Part shown: piece after piece, positions 6,026-7,670 of the stretch
How the letters are laid out: the number at the start of each line of letters is the position of its first letter
How positions within the stretch are numbered: the stretch's first letter is position 1
NCBI GenBank assembly: GCA_016840945.1
Contig: JAEORJ010000194.1
Location: forward strand, 1 to 7,670
DNA: 7,670 nt
Source: Candidatus Gerdarchaeota archaeon
GTDB lineage: Archaea; Asgardarchaeota; Heimdallarchaeia; JABLTI01
Direction: 5' to 3'
Notes under the pieces: model-generated
The model's input: the letters and a program-made list of their open reading frames with translations, nothing else
Databases searched by the model: none
What the model was told of the DNA's origin: nothing
Translations under genes and position numbers: made by a program

Positions 6026-6030
6026 TATCC

Positions 6031-6276
6031 ATGGCTATATACTATAATAGATTCTATAGGATTTATGGGTTCGTAGTTTCTGCAGCTTATGCATCATGGA
6101 TTATTATTGGATTTTCATTTGATTTTCCATTCTGGGCGATCTTTTTGTTACCAATACCATTACTTTTATTCATTTATTTCATTTGGTATCTCATTCGTTA
6201 TATTACTAACCCCCCAGAAAATACTAGTCCAGAAAATAAATATCGTCTTGATGAAAAGGAATTATCAAAATTATAA
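6031..6276 (+). CDS. small two-helix membrane protein, function unknown
   Basis: I do not recognise this 81-residue protein. It starts with a short tyrosine-rich, basic segment (about 1-10). Two hydrophobic helices follow (about 11-30 and 34-57), separated by a tight turn containing FDFP. It ends in a polar tail with Pro, Glu and Lys (59-81). A hairpin of two helices with both ends on the same side is the likely topology. It is probably a real gene, because it has the best promoter in the window (TATA box, then a Shine-Dalgarno site, then ATG) at consistent spacings. It is transcribed alone, diverging from the SDR gene and converging on the permease gene, with only 6 bases between the two stop codons. 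It could be a regulator or accessory subunit of a membrane complex, but nothing here shows that. Confidence 0.65.
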   Translation: MAIYYNRFYRIYGFVVSAAYASWIIIGFSFDFPFWAIFLLPIPLLLFIYFIWYLIRYITNPPENTSPENKYRLDEKELSKL

Positions 6277-6282
6277 AAAAAA
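6275..6282 (-). terminator. T8 run directly after the permease stop codon
   Basis: Eight consecutive T on the minus strand directly follow the TGA (6283-6285) of the permease gene and overlap the stop codon of the converging small gene. There is no stable hairpin ahead of it. This fits archaeal oligo-T termination. Confidence 0.45.
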
Positions 6283-7670
6283 TCATTCTAAACCTTGAAT
6301 TGTAACAGCTATTTTTTCTTTTCTTATATCAATCATAGTTGGTACTATGGCTAAAAATGTAATTACGATATATAGAGCTGTTAAAATCCCAATTAAGGTA
6401 TAATTTATTGCTAAGTTCATTGGTATAATTAGGATTGATGTGAGAAAAGGCATTATAAAATAAATTGATAATAGTACAAATGGAATACTAATTAGAAACC
6501 CAGTAATTACAGTTGAAAGATTTATAACAGATATTTCTACTAATAGCATTCGAGCTAAATTGGTATTTGTATTTCCCAAGGCTGACATAATAGCATTTTC
6601 TTGTTTTCTTTGTTTTAATATGAAATCAATATTTATTATCAGTATTATAATGCTAATCAAAACAACTAAGCTTATTACAGAAATTATAAGTAATTTAATA
6701 TCTGGAACATAATTATCAACATATTGAGAGCTAAATCCTTCACTTACTAAATCAGGATTCACTTCAACAACATAATCCAATTCTAATAATCTAGCTTTAA
6801 CTTCTTCAATAGAATAACCTGGTGTTAAACTTGCAAAGAAAAGGTTTGTACGAACAATTCCATATTCATCTATTAATTTCCCTTGATTCACTAATATATA
6901 ATATTCATTGGTTTGTTTCAATTCAATATTGAACCCAGTTGCTAACCCTAATCCTGGCGCTGAATGTATAATACCAGTTATCTGAAATTTATCAAAACCA
7001 TAGGTAGCACCAATTGGTAAAGTTGTTACTGTGATTTCAGTAGAAATGTTCAAGTGATATTTCTCTGCTAAACCATCGCTAATAATCGTCGCTTCATAAT
7101 TATTATCAAGTATTTCTAACCATTCGTTACTAGTATAATTTGAAAATATTTCCGAAACATCCTCAGGATTAAAGCTACTTTCCAGCCATCGTCCAATAGA
7201 TGAATAAGATATAGGATTAATACCATATACAGTTATTCTATCAAAACCATATTGACCGCTCGTAGTCATAACTGGCATGACATTTTCTATACCTTCAACA
7301 GCAGCAATAGTATCATTATAACTATAATTTGTATCTTGAGTTATTATACGAAAATCTGACCCATTATTATAATATGAAGTGGCTTGTTCATTTTTCTGTA
7401 AAGTCTTTAACAATATAGCAGAGTAAAATGTTGTTGTTGTCAAAATTATCATAACAATTACAATTGATGATAATCTATGTCTTGATTTCTTGAAATTAAA
7501 GTTAATAAAGAAAGCATTTTTTCTAAAAATAAAGGTGAATACTTTCTTCATATTTCCATTTAGAAATATTATCCCAATACCAACAAGTGCACCTACCAAT
7601 ATAAGAACAATTGATAATAAAGTAAATACTATAGAACTTTGTTGGGTGTTTTCTAAAGTGAAAGTGTAAA
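6283..7670 (-). CDS. FtsX/MacB-type ABC transporter permease, C-terminal part (partial)
   Basis: This is the C-terminal portion of an ABC permease of the FtsX/MacB class, which couples a cytoplasmic ATPase to an extracytoplasmic domain for lipoprotein or peptide export or mechanotransmission. The frame is open to the right edge, 23 codons beyond the TTG at 7599, and those codons extend a hydrophobic helix, so the true start lies outside. Counting the TTG as residue 1, the order is the end of a helix (upstream codons to about 12), a basic loop, a helix (43-64), a large extracytoplasmic MacB-like domain (about 70-300) rich in Tyr, Asn, Thr and Ser, then three helices (about 302-328, 353-389, 401-424). 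The FtsX signature lies between the first two of these (RKQENAIMSALGNTNTNLARMLLVE begins near 331, written here only to locate it by its RKQE and SALG elements). A helix ahead of this unit suggests a protein with two FtsX repeats, of which this is the second. No ATPase gene is in view. Confidence 0.82.
   Translation of the reverse strand, partial: YTFTLENTQQSSIVFTLLSIVLILVGALVGIGIIFLNGNMKKVFTFIFRKNAFFINFNFKKSRHRLSSIVIVMIILTTTTFYSAILLKTLQKNEQATSYYNNGSDFRIITQDTNYSYNDTIAAVEGIENVMPVMTTSGQYGFDRITVYGINPISYSSIGRWLESSFNPEDVSEIFSNYTSNEWLEILDNNYEATIISDGLAEKYHLNISTEITVTTLPIGATYGFDKFQITGIIHSAPGLGLATGFNIELKQTNEYYILVNQGKLIDEYGIVRTNLFFASLTPGYSIEEVKARLLELDYVVEVNPDLVSEGFSSQYVDNYVPDIKLLIISVISLVVLISIIILIINIDFILKQRKQENAIMSALGNTNTNLARMLLVEISVINLSTVITGFLISIPFVLLSIYFIMPFLTSILIIPMNLAINYTLIGILTALYIVITFLAIVPTMIDIRKEKIAVTIQGLE

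Noticed and set aside
7597..7599. TTG as the start of the permease
   Set aside because: No ribosome site precedes it, and the upstream codons stay open to the edge and extend a membrane helix.

Overview
This is an AT-rich window (roughly two thirds A+T by eye, with AGA-dominated arginine codons). It carries seven protein genes, two of them cut by the window edges. I lean towards an archaeon, possibly an Asgard/Lokiarchaeia-like lineage. TATA-like boxes lie about 25-30 bases ahead of several start codons, two genes look leaderless or nearly so, and most minus-strand genes end in runs of T. Hairpins also precede some of those T runs, which would equally suit a bacterium, so the domain assignment is an inference. 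I see no rRNA, tRNA, CRISPR array or mobile element, and no gene-free stretch longer than about 140 bases.

Left part (1-2158, + strand): a glycyl radical enzyme lacking only about the first 70 residues. Its active-site residues and the Cys-to-Gly spacing match trans-4-hydroxy-L-proline dehydratase (HypD, t4LHypD), not pyruvate formate-lyase. It meets a minus-strand gene tail to tail at about 2160-2190, with a hairpin between them that could stop transcription in both directions.

Middle part (2180-5892, - strand): four separately spaced genes, in transcription order an SDR oxidoreductase, a YcaQ/AlkX-type winged-helix DNA glycosylase, a four-helix EXPERA-domain membrane protein resembling eukaryotic TMEM97/EBP, and a PlsY-family membrane acyltransferase homologue. 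Each has its own upstream gap, and each of the four has a hairpin and/or T run at its end, so they look like independent units rather than one operon. PlsY and EXPERA are both membrane/lipid families, but the PlsY homologue has lost most residues that bind glycerol-3-phosphate and phosphate in characterised PlsY, and its true substrate is open.

Right part (5893-7670): a divergent intergenic region with a good TATA box, a Shine-Dalgarno sequence and an 18-bp dyad drives an 81-residue two-helix membrane protein (+). It converges with the C-terminal half of a FtsX/MacB-type ABC transporter permease (-) that runs off the right edge.

The strongest points for follow-up are the TMEM97-like EXPERA protein in an apparently prokaryotic genome, the PlsY homologue with a rewritten active site, the HypD assignment by active-site residues, and the SDR with Arg in place of the catalytic Lys.
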